Assembly: GCF_017897595.1 (NCBI RefSeq)
Contig: NZ_JAGKIK010000002.1
Span: 124,001-188,000 of the forward strand
DNA: 64,000 nucleotides
Source: Aquimarina sp. U1-2
GTDB lineage: Bacteria; Bacteroidota; Bacteroidia; Flavobacteriales; Flavobacteriaceae
Reading direction: 5' to 3'
Below the pieces are notes generated by a model, which was not told the origin of the DNA, made no database searches, and was given only the letters and a program-made list of their open reading frames with translations. The translations under genes and the position numbers were made by a program. Below are positions 36,808 to 45,454 of this stretch, one piece after another. The stretch's first letter is position 1. Each line of letters begins with the position of its first letter.

Positions 36808-37005
36808 GGCCTTATTTTCAATGTAATTACCCCAAACATTATAAAATAATTGAAATCTTAGGGTGTATACAGCGTGTACTTTTTATGTTCCAAACCCTCT
36901 TGTCTCTGTGATTTTGACAAAACAAAATCCCTTGTTCTGATTAATTTCAAAATTCATAAAACTTTAATTCACTGTTATGCAGATAGTTGAATTTCAGCTA
37001 AAGGG

Positions 37006-37025
37006 GTGGTACACCCGTGTACCAC
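37006..37025. promoter_or_regulatory. Perfect 9-bp palindrome, candidate operator
   Basis: GTGGTACAC, two bases, GTGTACCAC: a perfect dyad 60 bp before the ATG at 37085. A related half-site GTGTATACAGCGTGTAC lies at about 36859. It is placed as an operator would be for the gene series starting at 37085. Confidence 0.5.
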
Positions 37026-37084
37026 TGTTTTCGCATTAGTTTAATCCTTCTCTTTACCACCATAATATCCTTTAGAAGGTTATA

Positions 37085-37312
37085 ATGGTAAGAAAAAAGA
37101 ACTGTAAACAGTCTAATAGCATCCATTCCATCCATTTTTCATTTCCGAAAAGCCCTTGGATTCCCATGGAAAATCTGACTGATGAAGTAGTAAAGAACTG
37201 TGATCTTATCCGGATAGATAAAGATGGTATTCTTTGGATCTACCGACCATCACTTTTAAAGGCATTAGAAAACCGCATAAAAGAAACTGCTTATGGAAGT
37301 GATCGTATTTGA
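37085..37312 (+). CDS. Hypothetical protein, 75 aa
   Basis: A small basic protein starting MVRKKNCKQSNSIHSIHFS, with a C-terminal helix LLKALENRIKETAYGSDRI. No family was recognised. It is the first of a closely packed plus-strand series; its end overlaps the next gene by 20 bp, which supports real translation and coupling. A palindromic operator-like site lies upstream. Confidence 0.6.
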   Translation: MVRKKNCKQSNSIHSIHFSFPKSPWIPMENLTDEVVKNCDLIRIDKDGILWIYRPSLLKALENRIKETAYGSDRI

Positions 37313-37595
37313 ATCAGAAGCATACGAAAAAATGCATCGGGAGATGATCTCTATGATGAAAAAGGCCATCAAGGAGGCATGGGAAGAAGCTATGGAGAAA
37401 TCTGATCCAGCTAATGATTGGATTTCCAGTGAAGAAGCCCGGAAACTTCTAGGAATAAGGAGCAAGACAAAGATGCAAGAGCTACGTGATCTGGATGAGA
37501 TCATATACACCAAACCAAAAGACGGCCGTATTATCCGGTATTCAAAACGAAGTATCCTGGAATACCTGAACCGCTACATTCAGAAACCTCTTTAA
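37293..37595 (+). CDS. Small helix-turn-helix DNA-binding protein (excisionase/MerR-like)
   Basis: A 100-aa protein. Residues 43-98 (SSEEARKLLGIRSKTKMQE, then GRIIRYSKRSILEYLNRY) fit the small winged HTH of the excisionase/MerR-like domain group common in Bacteroidota mobile elements. The N-terminal third is a charged helix. Its start overlaps the previous gene, and the next ATG follows 12 bp after its stop. It could control excision or expression of the downstream series. Confidence 0.8.
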   Translation: MEVIVFESEAYEKMHREMISMMKKAIKEAWEEAMEKSDPANDWISSEEARKLLGIRSKTKMQELRDLDEIIYTKPKDGRIIRYSKRSILEYLNRYIQKPL

Positions 37596-37607
37596 ACTTT
37601 GGTAAAC

Positions 37608-37811
37608 ATGATCTCCATAAACGAACAACTCGCTTTTCTAGAACTTGAATCCCATTGCTGTGAGCGTGTTTACAAATTTTTGTTATTGGAGTTTGGGGAG
37701 AAAAATATCGCTGTATTGGGTAAAGAACTCAAAGTACGACATCAGCACCTGGAAGCCCTTATCCAATCATTGAGAGAACTACAAACTAAAAGCACGTATG
37801 AAAACCACTGA
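37608..37811 (+). CDS. Hypothetical protein, 67 aa
   Basis: A small, probably all-helical protein starting MISINEQLAFLELESHCC. A TTG at 37599 is a less likely start. It overlaps the following large gene by 14 bp, so the two are translationally coupled. No function can be assigned. Confidence 0.6.
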   Translation: MISINEQLAFLELESHCCERVYKFLLLEFGEKNIAVLGKELKVRHQHLEALIQSLRELQTKSTYENH

Positions 37812-39021
37812 ACCTAATTGCCTGTATTTTGACTTTTCAGAAGTCTTTTGGAATACTAAGTCCTACATTGACCGATATAACAAAAGGCAAACTCAACTGA
37901 CAAATAAGCTAAATGCCAACCACCGAGCCACAGCGGAACTCATTACCAGGTTGTATATAAAACAGCTTAACCAGGCTTCACGCTTTCAGGAGTTGGGAAG
38001 GGAACAACTTCCAGGTTTCCGAACCTTTAATGTTAGCCTCGCCACCTGTAAGGGTTGTACCAAACGCACTATTATCAATCATAAAGAGCGGCTGAAGCAA
38101 GCAGGTTTTATTGTCAGAGAAGAGCATCGAGGAAGTGAAGGGATTGAAATCTGGATCACCCCTGAGGTTTTGGGGCACAAAAAGTTATGCGCAACCTCTG
38201 TTGATGGAGTAACAAAAATAGGAGTAGTTACCTCTCTTTTTTATGATAAAGCGAAAAATTTTCACCCTTTAGTTCATGAACAACAAGAACAAAGAAATAA
38301 TAATATCACTGTTCATAAGTCAATAAGCGGTGTGAGTCAAAAGACTCACCAAGATGATAAAGCTAACACGACAGGAACCATACAAGAACATGATATGAAC
38401 ACGGGGGAAATTGTGCCTTCCGTCCCACAAAATCAAACCAAAGTTTCTGAAAAAGAGACCGAAAAGGTTGGGGCGGAGCACATTTCCTTTTTAAAAAAAC
38501 AAGTGCTTGATTTTTGGAGGTACACCTACAGCTCTCTTTATCCAGGTTTAATGTTTTGCAAGCCTGAAGAGCAAGAAATCCTCAATCATATTTGGGCATC
38601 GGTTTTTCAGAAATTCCGCCTTAAAGGCACTAAAAAGCAATGGGAAAACCACCAAGATATGCTTTACAAACGGGTGGATATGGTCAGGCGCTGGTTAGAG
38701 CGCAACCCGAACCACTGGATCCCCAAACCTTATCTCTATTTTCATCATAATAATAAGCGAAATGGTTTTGGTAAAACCTGGGAATGGTATCTGAAGCAGG
38801 AAACCCTAAAAAACGAAATTCGCAATCAGATCATCATTCAACAGACCCAACACGAATGGAAGCAACGTGAAAAAGGGGAAGGCAGGCATAAACATAAAAC
38901 CCGTTTACAACTCTTCCGAATTCATGAAAAACGAATATCCAATTACAAGGATAAAGCCTTAGAACAAGCTTATCAGCGCAGTTTACAACAAACTTTAAAA
39001 CCACATTATGTTACCAGGTAA
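37798..39021 (+). CDS. Putative DNA-binding / replication-like protein, 407 aa
   Basis: Residues 75-130 (LATCKGCTKRTIINHKERL, KQAGFIVREEHRG) form a winged helix-turn-helix of the kind found at the N-terminus of plasmid and phage replication proteins. The middle is low-complexity and polar (about 160-225). The C-terminal half is rich in Trp, Lys, Arg and His (MVRRWLERNPNHWIPKPYLYFH) and ends in a very basic region. No HUH, primase or helicase motif was found, so replication is only a suggestion. It overlaps neighbours on both sides by 14 bp. Confidence 0.7.
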   Translation: MKTTEPNCLYFDFSEVFWNTKSYIDRYNKRQTQLTNKLNANHRATAELITRLYIKQLNQASRFQELGREQLPGFRTFNVSLATCKGCTKRTIINHKERLKQAGFIVREEHRGSEGIEIWITPEVLGHKKLCATSVDGVTKIGVVTSLFYDKAKNFHPLVHEQQEQRNNNITVHKSISGVSQKTHQDDKANTTGTIQEHDMNTGEIVPSVPQNQTKVSEKETEKVGAEHISFLKKQVLDFWRYTYSSLYPGLMFCKPEEQEILNHIWASVFQKFRLKGTKKQWENHQDMLYKRVDMVRRWLERNPNHWIPKPYLYFHHNNKRNGFGKTWEWYLKQETLKNEIRNQIIIQQTQHEWKQREKGEGRHKHKTRLQLFRIHEKRISNYKDKALEQAYQRSLQQTLKPHYVTR

Positions 39022-39262
39022 ATCACAACAAGAAGCCCTCAGCAAATGCATCGTTTACTTTTATGATGGGAATAGCCGGACCTTCTATTCCTTGGATAAG
39101 TCGCACAAAAATGCCAAACCCAATCAGTCACTAGGCATTCGAAGGCTGGAAAAAATGGTAATGGAAACCTTCAAAGGGCAATGGGAGACCGCTATTATTT
39201 ATGAGAACCAAACGAATGGTAAAGAGCTGGTCAAATTCAAAAATGGCAGACGGTTATTCTAG
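39008..39262 (+). CDS. Hypothetical protein, 84 aa
   Basis: A small basic protein starting MLPGKSQQEALSKCIVYFYDG. Beta strands at both ends (KCIVYFYDGNSRTFYSL and WETAIIYENQTNGKELVKF) surround one helix. Its family is not recognised. Its ATG lies inside the end of the previous gene. Confidence 0.6.
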   Translation: MLPGKSQQEALSKCIVYFYDGNSRTFYSLDKSHKNAKPNQSLGIRRLEKMVMETFKGQWETAIIYENQTNGKELVKFKNGRRLF

Positions 39263-39302
39263 CAAACTGATTGAAAAACATGCATAGTGGCGCGGAATTG
39301 GA

Positions 39303-39320
39303 TGTAAACACGTGTAAACA
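39303..39320. repeat. Tandem TGTAAACA repeats just before the zinc-finger gene
   Basis: TGTAAACA occurs twice in direct orientation, 10 bp apart (39303 and 39313), 7 bp before the next ATG. Single copies of the core also occur near 37104 and 39782. It could be an operator or iteron-like site, though two copies are few. Confidence 0.35.
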
Positions 39321-39326
39321 GACTGT

Positions 39327-39887
39327 ATGGAAGCAAACCAAACCCTATTTGAACGTATTGAAGCTTTTCTATATTCCAGGAAGTTCATCTTTTTGGTGGT
39401 CATTGCCGGCACGGTACCAATGATCATGCATTCACATCAGCTCTTCTTTCAGATTTCACCTTTTGAAGGAAGCAGGCTCTGGAAAAATACCTACGCACTC
39501 TTCTATGCCATTAGTTTCGACCTTACCATTCTGGTCTTTACCATCCATTACATCAAACGAAAACCACAGCTGTACTCAGTTTTTGTTTTTGTAATCAACC
39601 TACTATACTATAATCCGTTTGAATTTATTCCTGTAGAGTGGATGATGGGATTCACCAAGATTTTCATTGCAGGAGTATTGGCGTTTACAGGCTACAGCTA
39701 TTCAGAACTATTTGTTGAAAAGGTGGCTGAAAACCGTAAAAAAGAACGGAAAAACGGTGTTTACAAAAAGACAACTAACGATGTAAACATTCAATCTACT
39801 ATCGATGAATTCAAGTGCAATGAGTGTGGTAGGAGATTCGCTTCCATAAAAGCATTGAATGGACATATGGTGGCACATCGAAATTGA
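39327..39887 (+). CDS. Four-helix membrane protein with C-terminal C2H2 zinc finger
   Basis: A 186-aa protein with about four membrane helices in residues 15-130 (FIFLVVIAGTVPMIMH, ALFYAISFDLTILVFTIHY, YSVFVFVINLLYY, IFIAGVLAFTGYS). A charged linker follows, then a classical C2H2 finger: Cys164, Cys167, His180 and His184 in CNECGRRFASIKALNGHMVAH. The spacing C-x2-C-x12-H-x3-H and the ALNGH core resemble Ros and plant EPF-type fingers. A finger tethered to the membrane is unusual in bacteria. It could bring element DNA to the membrane, which is an inference. Confidence 0.85.
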   Translation: MEANQTLFERIEAFLYSRKFIFLVVIAGTVPMIMHSHQLFFQISPFEGSRLWKNTYALFYAISFDLTILVFTIHYIKRKPQLYSVFVFVINLLYYNPFEFIPVEWMMGFTKIFIAGVLAFTGYSYSELFVEKVAENRKKERKNGVYKKTTNDVNIQSTIDEFKCNECGRRFASIKALNGHMVAHRN

Positions 39888-40036
39888 AATTTCCCCCCAT
39901 TTCTATTATTTTCCAAATGATAGCTTTAACTAAATCATTCTATAAAAAGGTTCAAAAAACACACAAGACAGGTACTCTAAGTACCTAAAAATCATAAAAA
40001 ATAAACTATTGATTTCAATCAACCTCCCTGATTCCT

Positions 40037-40222
40037 TCATCTGCCAGAACCAAACCACTCCCAAACCAACCTCACTTCCCAGGGATACAGCAATTGCCTC
40101 CTACCCGTTTCTAATCCTTTCACTTCCTTCAGTTTTACCCGTAAAGTTTCCGGGCTAATGCCAAAGCGTTTAGCCAGTTCTGCCTTGCTCACAAACTTCA
40201 TATCCCATCGTTTTTCTACCAT
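40037..40222 (-). CDS. Small HTH protein, 61 aa, on the opposite strand
   Basis: Residues 9-33 (FVSKAELAKRFGISPETLRVK, split here as FVSKAELAKRFGIS and PETLRVK) form a clear helix-turn-helix. The C-terminus is rich in Trp and basic residues. It is the only minus-strand gene in the 37-51 kb series and lies between the early set and the set starting at 40404. Such a position suggests a local repressor or activator. Confidence 0.7.
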   Translation of the reverse strand: MVEKRWDMKFVSKAELAKRFGISPETLRVKLKEVKGLETGRRQLLYPWEVRLVWEWFGSGR

Positions 40223-40403
40223 TAAAGTCTGTTTTAATTCATTAAAGTCTTAAGACCCTTAACTTCAGTTCAAAACTTAAAAATCCTCTCTAATCTCCCA
40301 AAAATAAACTTTTTACCACGAAATACCTGGAACGTAACGGGCTATCCCAGACCCATTTGACCCGTGTATTAAAAAAATATTCCTTTGATCAAAAAGCAAA
40401 GTT

Positions 40404-40865
40404 ATGTTCAAATGGATCGCAGGCGGATTGGCCACATTTTTTGCAGGGCGTTATTTACTCCGGCTCAACAAAGCCGCTGAGACCATTACGTCCAGAATCT
40501 CCATCGTCCTTCATAAAGTAGCCCTGTCAGGATTGGAATTAAAAGCTATAGTACGCCTTCAAAACCCTAACCCCATTGCCCTCAACTTGCAGTACCCTTT
40601 TGTAAAAATTACCTACAAAGGCAATACTCTAGGCACAACGGAGGTGCGTAATGAAATCATCCATCTACCCGAGAACAGCGAACAAAATTTTGAGTTGAAA
40701 ATACAATCTTCCGGCTGGCTTTCCCTTATCCAAATATTAGGGACAGAAATCGTTACTAGAATCCGAAGCGGTGAGAACATTGTTCTGAATATTACTGCCA
40801 CCACTACGAGTAGAATCAACAACATACCCTACGAGCAAGTCGATCAAATACAACTCAGTATCTAA
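40404..40865 (+). CDS. LEA14-like (WHy-domain) membrane-anchored protein
   Basis: A 153-aa protein with an N-terminal hydrophobic segment (WIAGGLATFFAGRYLL) and a beta-sandwich of the LEA type-2/WHy fold: LKAIVRLQNPNPIALNLQY and the later TEVRNEIIHLPENSE. LEA14 proteins act in desiccation tolerance or bind membranes; in this context it is more likely part of a cell-surface or particle structure. Its stop shares one base with the next ATG, so the two are translationally coupled. Confidence 0.75.
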   Translation: MFKWIAGGLATFFAGRYLLRLNKAAETITSRISIVLHKVALSGLELKAIVRLQNPNPIALNLQYPFVKITYKGNTLGTTEVRNEIIHLPENSEQNFELKIQSSGWLSLIQILGTEIVTRIRSGENIVLNITATTTSRINNIPYEQVDQIQLSI

Positions 40866-41821
40866 TGGAAGCACTACAGAAGAGACATATAAAACCTGGG
40901 CTTGAGTTCGACTCCCTGATCCCCAAGAGCCATCACCAGGATACAGTAATCCGAGGGCCAGGAAAGGCACAGTTGCACCATACTCTAAGCTTGATCAAGC
41001 AAGTAGTGCACGAAACCAAGGATGACACAAAACTTTTGGCAGAAGTGCTCAAGGGCAAAACCCGGAAAGATACCTGTCACAAGATCTGGAATTTTGTCTA
41101 TGAACATATTCAATACCGCAGGGACAAGACCGGGGTTGAGCAGGTCAGACGACCTTCCCGTACCTGGGCAGATCGCCAAAAAGGCGTGGACTGTGATTGT
41201 TATACTGTTTTTATTAGCAGTATCCTGACCAACCTGGGGATCCCTCACGAAGTGCGAATTACCAAATACAATGGAAAATCCCATTTTCAGCATATTTATC
41301 CTGTTGTTCCAGATGGCGAAACCCACATCGCCATTGATTGTGTAGCAGATGCATTTAACTATGAAGTACCATATTCCGGTTGCAAAGATGTAGCGATCAA
41401 TAATCCCAATCCTGTAGGTGAAGTATTTGGGTTAAGCGGGGTAGATACTATTGATCTGTTGTCTGGTGGAACACTGGATGATCTTAAACAACCAGACTTA
41501 CCACTCAGGACATCTGAAAGGTTTCAAACGGAAGCACCCCTGAAACCCTGTTTGGTGAACATTGTCATTAAACCCGTTACCCAATGCATTCCAAAACCAA
41601 AACTGGCTTTTTCTAAAGCTATTACAACAAAGAAAGAAGAGCAATCCCCAAAACCCCAATTGCGCCTTGCGCAAGTAGAAGCTCCGGAACTACCTACCGA
41701 AGTACAGCCGGAGCTTTTTCAAGAGACAAAGCAAAACCCACTTTCAGGATGGTGGATCAAGACCCTGATTGCCATCGGTGTGGGATATGGGACATATAAA
41801 ATAGTACAACGCATAAACTAA
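40865..41821 (+). CDS. Transglutaminase-like cysteine protease with C-terminal membrane anchor
   Basis: A 318-aa protein. The transglutaminase/protease core is visible: Cys110 in KGVDCDCYTVF, His143 in FQHIYPVV and Asp158 in IAIDCV. A proline-rich linker (about 225-285) leads to a C-terminal helix (WIKTLIAIGVGYGTYKIV). Such enzymes cleave or crosslink proteins or peptidoglycan peptides. In the series it could mature a structural protein or act on the envelope. It lies between the LEA14-like gene and the basic protein gene, all closely spaced. Confidence 0.8.
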   Translation: MEALQKRHIKPGLEFDSLIPKSHHQDTVIRGPGKAQLHHTLSLIKQVVHETKDDTKLLAEVLKGKTRKDTCHKIWNFVYEHIQYRRDKTGVEQVRRPSRTWADRQKGVDCDCYTVFISSILTNLGIPHEVRITKYNGKSHFQHIYPVVPDGETHIAIDCVADAFNYEVPYSGCKDVAINNPNPVGEVFGLSGVDTIDLLSGGTLDDLKQPDLPLRTSERFQTEAPLKPCLVNIVIKPVTQCIPKPKLAFSKAITTKKEEQSPKPQLRLAQVEAPELPTEVQPELFQETKQNPLSGWWIKTLIAIGVGYGTYKIVQRIN

Positions 41822-41827
41822 AAAGAC

Positions 41828-43195
41828 ATGGAATTACATCGATTAGACGGACTTTCCGGCACAGGGCTGGATAATATCGACATTCAGGATATAGCATTTG
41901 AAACGGTAGAAGATGATTTCAACCCTTCACAAGTGGAAGCTCTGGAAGCCTTGGGGTACGTTAGGGAACCAGACATTATGTATGAAATACAGGATGATGA
42001 AGGGAATATCATCATGTATGCAGATGCGGAAGAAAACCTCTATATGATAGATGGCTTGGGAGAGCTGGGTTTTTTCAAAAAGATTGGAAAAGGTCTTAAG
42101 AATATTGGAAAATTTGTGAGTAAGAAAGTAGTCAAACCCACCGTAAAAGCCATAGGCAAAGGAGCCAAGTTTGTAGGTAAAAAAGTACTGAAACCCGCTT
42201 TCAGAACGTTTAACCGGTTTTTGAACCCAGCTACTATTCTTCTTAGGAACGGCTTTCTTCTGGCTATGAAAACTAACCTTTTCAAAGTGGCCGAGCGCCT
42301 CCGTTTCGGGTACCTCAGTGATGCTGAAGCCCGAAAAAGGGGTGTAAATATGCGAGAGTTTTCTAAGCTGAAAAAAGTAGTAGATAAGGCGGGAAAAATC
42401 TATGATACTGCAGGGGGTAAAAAGTCCAATCTTAAAAAAGCAATCCTTTCCGGAAAAGGAAACAAAGACAAGGCAGTTCCGCTAAGTGGTTTTGCTTTAG
42501 GCAACCCCTTTGAAGAAGACGAAGGCTATAATGATGCTTTTGAACAATTCATTGTAGAAGCCGATGCAGATATTGTAGAGGCCTTTGCCAATGATGAAAT
42601 AGAGATCGAAGGATTGGGAGCAGTAGCAACAGGAACAGCTATTGCCGCTGCTTCAGGAGCTGTAGGTTCCATTGCCGCATTGTTAGGCAAGATTACGGGT
42701 GTATTTGACAAGGCGAAACAGGTTAAGACTCAGGCAGAAAACCTGATCAAACCCTTTCAGCGACCTGTACAAACCAATCCGGTGATCACCTCACCCATCC
42801 GCCCGACTGTACCCTTCCAACAAACTTTGATTCCGACAAACACATCATTTCCTGTCCGAACCTCTGTTCCTAGGAGTGTTAGTCCGGCAGTCACTTCAAG
42901 GGCAGTCATACCATCGGTTACAACAAAACCAGAGGAAAAAGAATCTTGGCTCAAACGGAATAAAACACCACTGCTTATCAGTGCAGGAGTACTGGTAGCA
43001 GGAGGAGGCATCTATTATGCAATGAAACAACGGAAAAAGACTGCTAAGCCTGTCAACGGTATATCCGGCACCAAAACAAAAAGAGATGAGCTGGGCAGGT
43101 TTGTGAGTAGTACCCCTTCCCGAAAAAGGACATCCACCAAAACAAAAAGCAAGCGAAAGGCTCCTGAAAAATTAGTTCCGACCGCACTACTATAA
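41828..43195 (+). CDS. Large basic/amphipathic structural-like protein
   Basis: A 455-aa protein with four parts: an acidic N-terminus (1-75), a very basic stretch (about 78-140), an acidic middle (about 215-260), and a C-terminal half with a Pro/Thr-rich linker, a membrane helix (LLISAGVLVAGGGIYYAM) and a lysine tail. The basic stretch repeats the pattern KGAKFVGKKVLKP and KFVSKKVVKP, which is amphipathic and could disrupt membranes or bind DNA. Such segments occur in virion proteins. The family is unknown. Confidence 0.7.
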   Translation: MELHRLDGLSGTGLDNIDIQDIAFETVEDDFNPSQVEALEALGYVREPDIMYEIQDDEGNIIMYADAEENLYMIDGLGELGFFKKIGKGLKNIGKFVSKKVVKPTVKAIGKGAKFVGKKVLKPAFRTFNRFLNPATILLRNGFLLAMKTNLFKVAERLRFGYLSDAEARKRGVNMREFSKLKKVVDKAGKIYDTAGGKKSNLKKAILSGKGNKDKAVPLSGFALGNPFEEDEGYNDAFEQFIVEADADIVEAFANDEIEIEGLGAVATGTAIAAASGAVGSIAALLGKITGVFDKAKQVKTQAENLIKPFQRPVQTNPVITSPIRPTVPFQQTLIPTNTSFPVRTSVPRSVSPAVTSRAVIPSVTTKPEEKESWLKRNKTPLLISAGVLVAGGGIYYAMKQRKKTAKPVNGISGTKTKRDELGRFVSSTPSRKRTSTKTKSKRKAPEKLVPTALL

Positions 43196-43225
43196 ATCAT
43201 CATAAACGAATAAAATCAAAGCATA

Positions 43226-43801
43226 ATGGAAACAAAAGCAAACGTAAAAGATAGCCTCCTGGAAACGGGTAAAAATATGGGATCAGGTATCCTGGGGATG
43301 CTGGCTGGCTCAGCTGTGGGGCGTCATTCCCTCTGGCTAGGAGCTGCTACCATTTTTGGAGGTGCCTGGTACCAATACGACTGGCTCATTTCAGCAGGCG
43401 TGGGCATGGTCGCTTCTAATGGATTTTCCGGATCGACAGCAGAAACCACTACCGAAGGAGTAGATGGGATTAAAGATGAAGTGGAAAATGCAAAGAACCG
43501 TGCACTCAGCTCCTTAAAAGCATTAGGTAAGAAAATCTACCTGGACAAACTTTCTCCATCTATAGGTCAAAAGCTAGGATTGGGAGCTTTAGAAGATCAG
43601 CCTCTGGTATTTGTAGGAAGCGAGGTGGCGGATCAAGGCGACTTTGACACCAGCGAAGTAGATGAAATCATTCGCCAACTGGAAGAAGGAAATACAGAAG
43701 CACTGATCAACGGACAACCAATGTCCAGTGACTTGGGCAATAACGATATCCTGGAGCTCACGGGCTCCGAAGACATGACCGAACTCAATGCCTTTGGGTA
43801 A
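43226..43801 (+). CDS. Small glycine-rich membrane-associated protein
   Basis: A 191-aa protein. Residues 20-65 are glycine-rich and hydrophobic (GILGMLAGSAVGRHSLW, GAATIFGGAWYQYDWLIS), probably two short membrane passes. The C-terminal two thirds are acidic and helical. No domain was recognised. It lies 30 bp after the basic protein and 23 bp before a beta-rich protein. Confidence 0.65.
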   Translation: METKANVKDSLLETGKNMGSGILGMLAGSAVGRHSLWLGAATIFGGAWYQYDWLISAGVGMVASNGFSGSTAETTTEGVDGIKDEVENAKNRALSSLKALGKKIYLDKLSPSIGQKLGLGALEDQPLVFVGSEVADQGDFDTSEVDEIIRQLEEGNTEALINGQPMSSDLGNNDILELTGSEDMTELNAFG

Positions 43802-43824
43802 TCCACCATCAAAATCAGTTAAAA

Positions 43825-44457
43825 ATGAATACAATGAAAAAAACATCAAGAGAGCAATTCCTGGAAATTGTCAATGCACACCTTTCCCTCAGAGACCAGG
43901 GTAAAAAACATGATCCGGCCATGGTCAAAGTAGCCGAAGGCATCAAGGAAAACCGCCTGCAATTGGCGGATTCTGCCTACTACTCCCTGAAATGGGGAGG
44001 TGATAAGGCAACCATCCACATGTTTGAAACGCAGGACGCCAAAGAGATTGGGATTACCAATGTAACTCAATCCAAGCTGCCAAAAGACCGCTTGTTCCTC
44101 TGTAACCGGATCATGTTATTGGCTACAGAATTTGAGGGTGACGTTCCCGATTCGGATATGGCCTTCAAAAGACTTCTGAAGTCTACGGATTTTGACAGCA
44201 TCAAGAAGGTGCCCGGTTTGCAAAATGGTGTTTTCACCTTCATGGCAAACAAAAAGATCATTATCGATGAGCGTCCGATGCAGGAGTTTGTTACCGACAA
44301 TAACCTGATGAGCAACCTGGGCACCTATTATCTGGAGAGCCCAAGGTTTATCCGAGATGATGAAGAGTTTGAATTTACCATTGAACTGGGTGATGATGCT
44401 CCTGAAAGAACACTGATCAAAGTCGTGTTGGCAGGAACCTCTACCGTTCCGGCATAG
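43825..44457 (+). CDS. Beta-rich protein, candidate major structural (capsid-like) protein
   Basis: A 210-aa soluble protein. An N-terminal helical part (1-50) is followed by alternating strands (LKWGGDKATIHMFETQDAK, NRIMLLATEFEGD, NGVFTFMANKKIIIDE, EFEFTIELGDD, TLIKVVLAGTSTVPA). This order could be a single jelly roll like those of tailless viruses. No signal peptide or membrane helix is present. No family was recognised; the capsid idea rests on fold pattern and gene context only. Confidence 0.6.
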   Translation: MNTMKKTSREQFLEIVNAHLSLRDQGKKHDPAMVKVAEGIKENRLQLADSAYYSLKWGGDKATIHMFETQDAKEIGITNVTQSKLPKDRLFLCNRIMLLATEFEGDVPDSDMAFKRLLKSTDFDSIKKVPGLQNGVFTFMANKKIIIDERPMQEFVTDNNLMSNLGTYYLESPRFIRDDEEFEFTIELGDDAPERTLIKVVLAGTSTVPA

Positions 44458-44466
44458 GCTTAAGCG

Positions 44467-44862
44467 ATGATGGATCAAAATACCAAAGAGACGAGGAAGA
44501 CTTTCACCTTTTGGGTAGGAGAGGCCAATAGGCCTTACACACCCAATAATTGGGAATTACCTAAGCAGACGAAGTTTGTCAAAGGCCTGCAGTTGACTAC
44601 TGATCAACCCGATAAGCTCTATTACCGAGGTTGCCAGAAGATCGAGATTGGTGGGGAAGAACTTTTCCCTGAAGGCTTTGAAAGCAGGATTCTCATGTCT
44701 TCACTGAATGTAGCACCTAGAGAACGGTTTTTTGATCTGGGAGAAGTTTTGCCTGGGGATCTGTCGGTAAAAATCCGATATGAAGACAAAGACCATTCAA
44801 AAGCAATCTTTGCCCAGGGGTATTCGGTTTCTGTCATTCTGTTGTTAGAAGAGTCGCTATGA
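44467..44862 (+). CDS. Beta-rich protein, candidate structural protein 2
   Basis: A 131-aa protein without signal peptide. Strand pattern: KTFTFWVGEA, FVKGLQLTTDQ, YYRGCQKIEIGGEEL, DLSVKIRYEDKD, YSVSVILLLEESL. The closing strand resembles that of the protein at 45455 (YEVTIWLLLEEEP), so the two may be paralogues. Its stop overlaps the next ATG by 4 bp. Confidence 0.55.
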   Translation: MMDQNTKETRKTFTFWVGEANRPYTPNNWELPKQTKFVKGLQLTTDQPDKLYYRGCQKIEIGGEELFPEGFESRILMSSLNVAPRERFFDLGEVLPGDLSVKIRYEDKDHSKAIFAQGYSVSVILLLEESL

Positions 44863-45431
44863 TACGATATCCAGACAAAACCCTTCAGGGAGCAGCACTG
44901 ATTATCAAAAGGCGGTTTATCCCGATCCGATTAGAGGTGACCCAACCCGGTCAGTATTTGAATTTCAGTCTAAAGCTACCCCACGATATTCAAAAAGTGG
45001 CAGGGCTAATTATTACTTCCAGGGTTGCGAATGCATCAGGTTGGATAGATCGGTTTTATGTAGGAAGCAGCCCTTGTGAAATAGATGTCGGAACATTCAC
45101 CAGAGAATCAGACAATGCTGTTTGTATCGAAGACTTAAACACAGGACTTCTCAATCAAGGTGAGGGTTTTAGGCTACAGGTACAGGTCAAGGAAGATGAG
45201 AGATTGCATTATGCTCAACCCAAACGATTGGGAAGTCCAAAGCTAAAGATCAATGGTAATCGCCATGCTTTCCATCATCCACAGGAAACCTGGGTACAGG
45301 CATTGGAAGCCTGTGAAGGGGAAACCTACCGCCTTTGGAAAAGCAAAAACAAAGGTTTGGGAGAAGTATGGTTTGAAGTCATTCCAATGCCTGATAGCGA
45401 TGGAGATGATGATAACGAAGATGATGATTAA
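44859..45431 (+). CDS. Beta-rich protein with acidic tail, candidate structural protein 3
   Basis: A 190-aa protein with strands such as ALIIKRRFIPIRLEV, QYLNFSLKLP, VAGLIITSRVA, FRLQVQVKED and EVWFEVIPMP, and a C-terminal acidic tail of almost only Asp, Gly, Asn and Glu. The beta-rich pattern is like its neighbours. It begins inside the stop of the previous gene, so expression is coupled. The function is unknown. Confidence 0.55.
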   Translation: MIRYPDKTLQGAALIIKRRFIPIRLEVTQPGQYLNFSLKLPHDIQKVAGLIITSRVANASGWIDRFYVGSSPCEIDVGTFTRESDNAVCIEDLNTGLLNQGEGFRLQVQVKEDERLHYAQPKRLGSPKLKINGNRHAFHHPQETWVQALEACEGETYRLWKSKNKGLGEVWFEVIPMPDSDGDDDNEDDD

Positions 45432-45454
45432 AAAACGATTCAATTGAAAGTACG

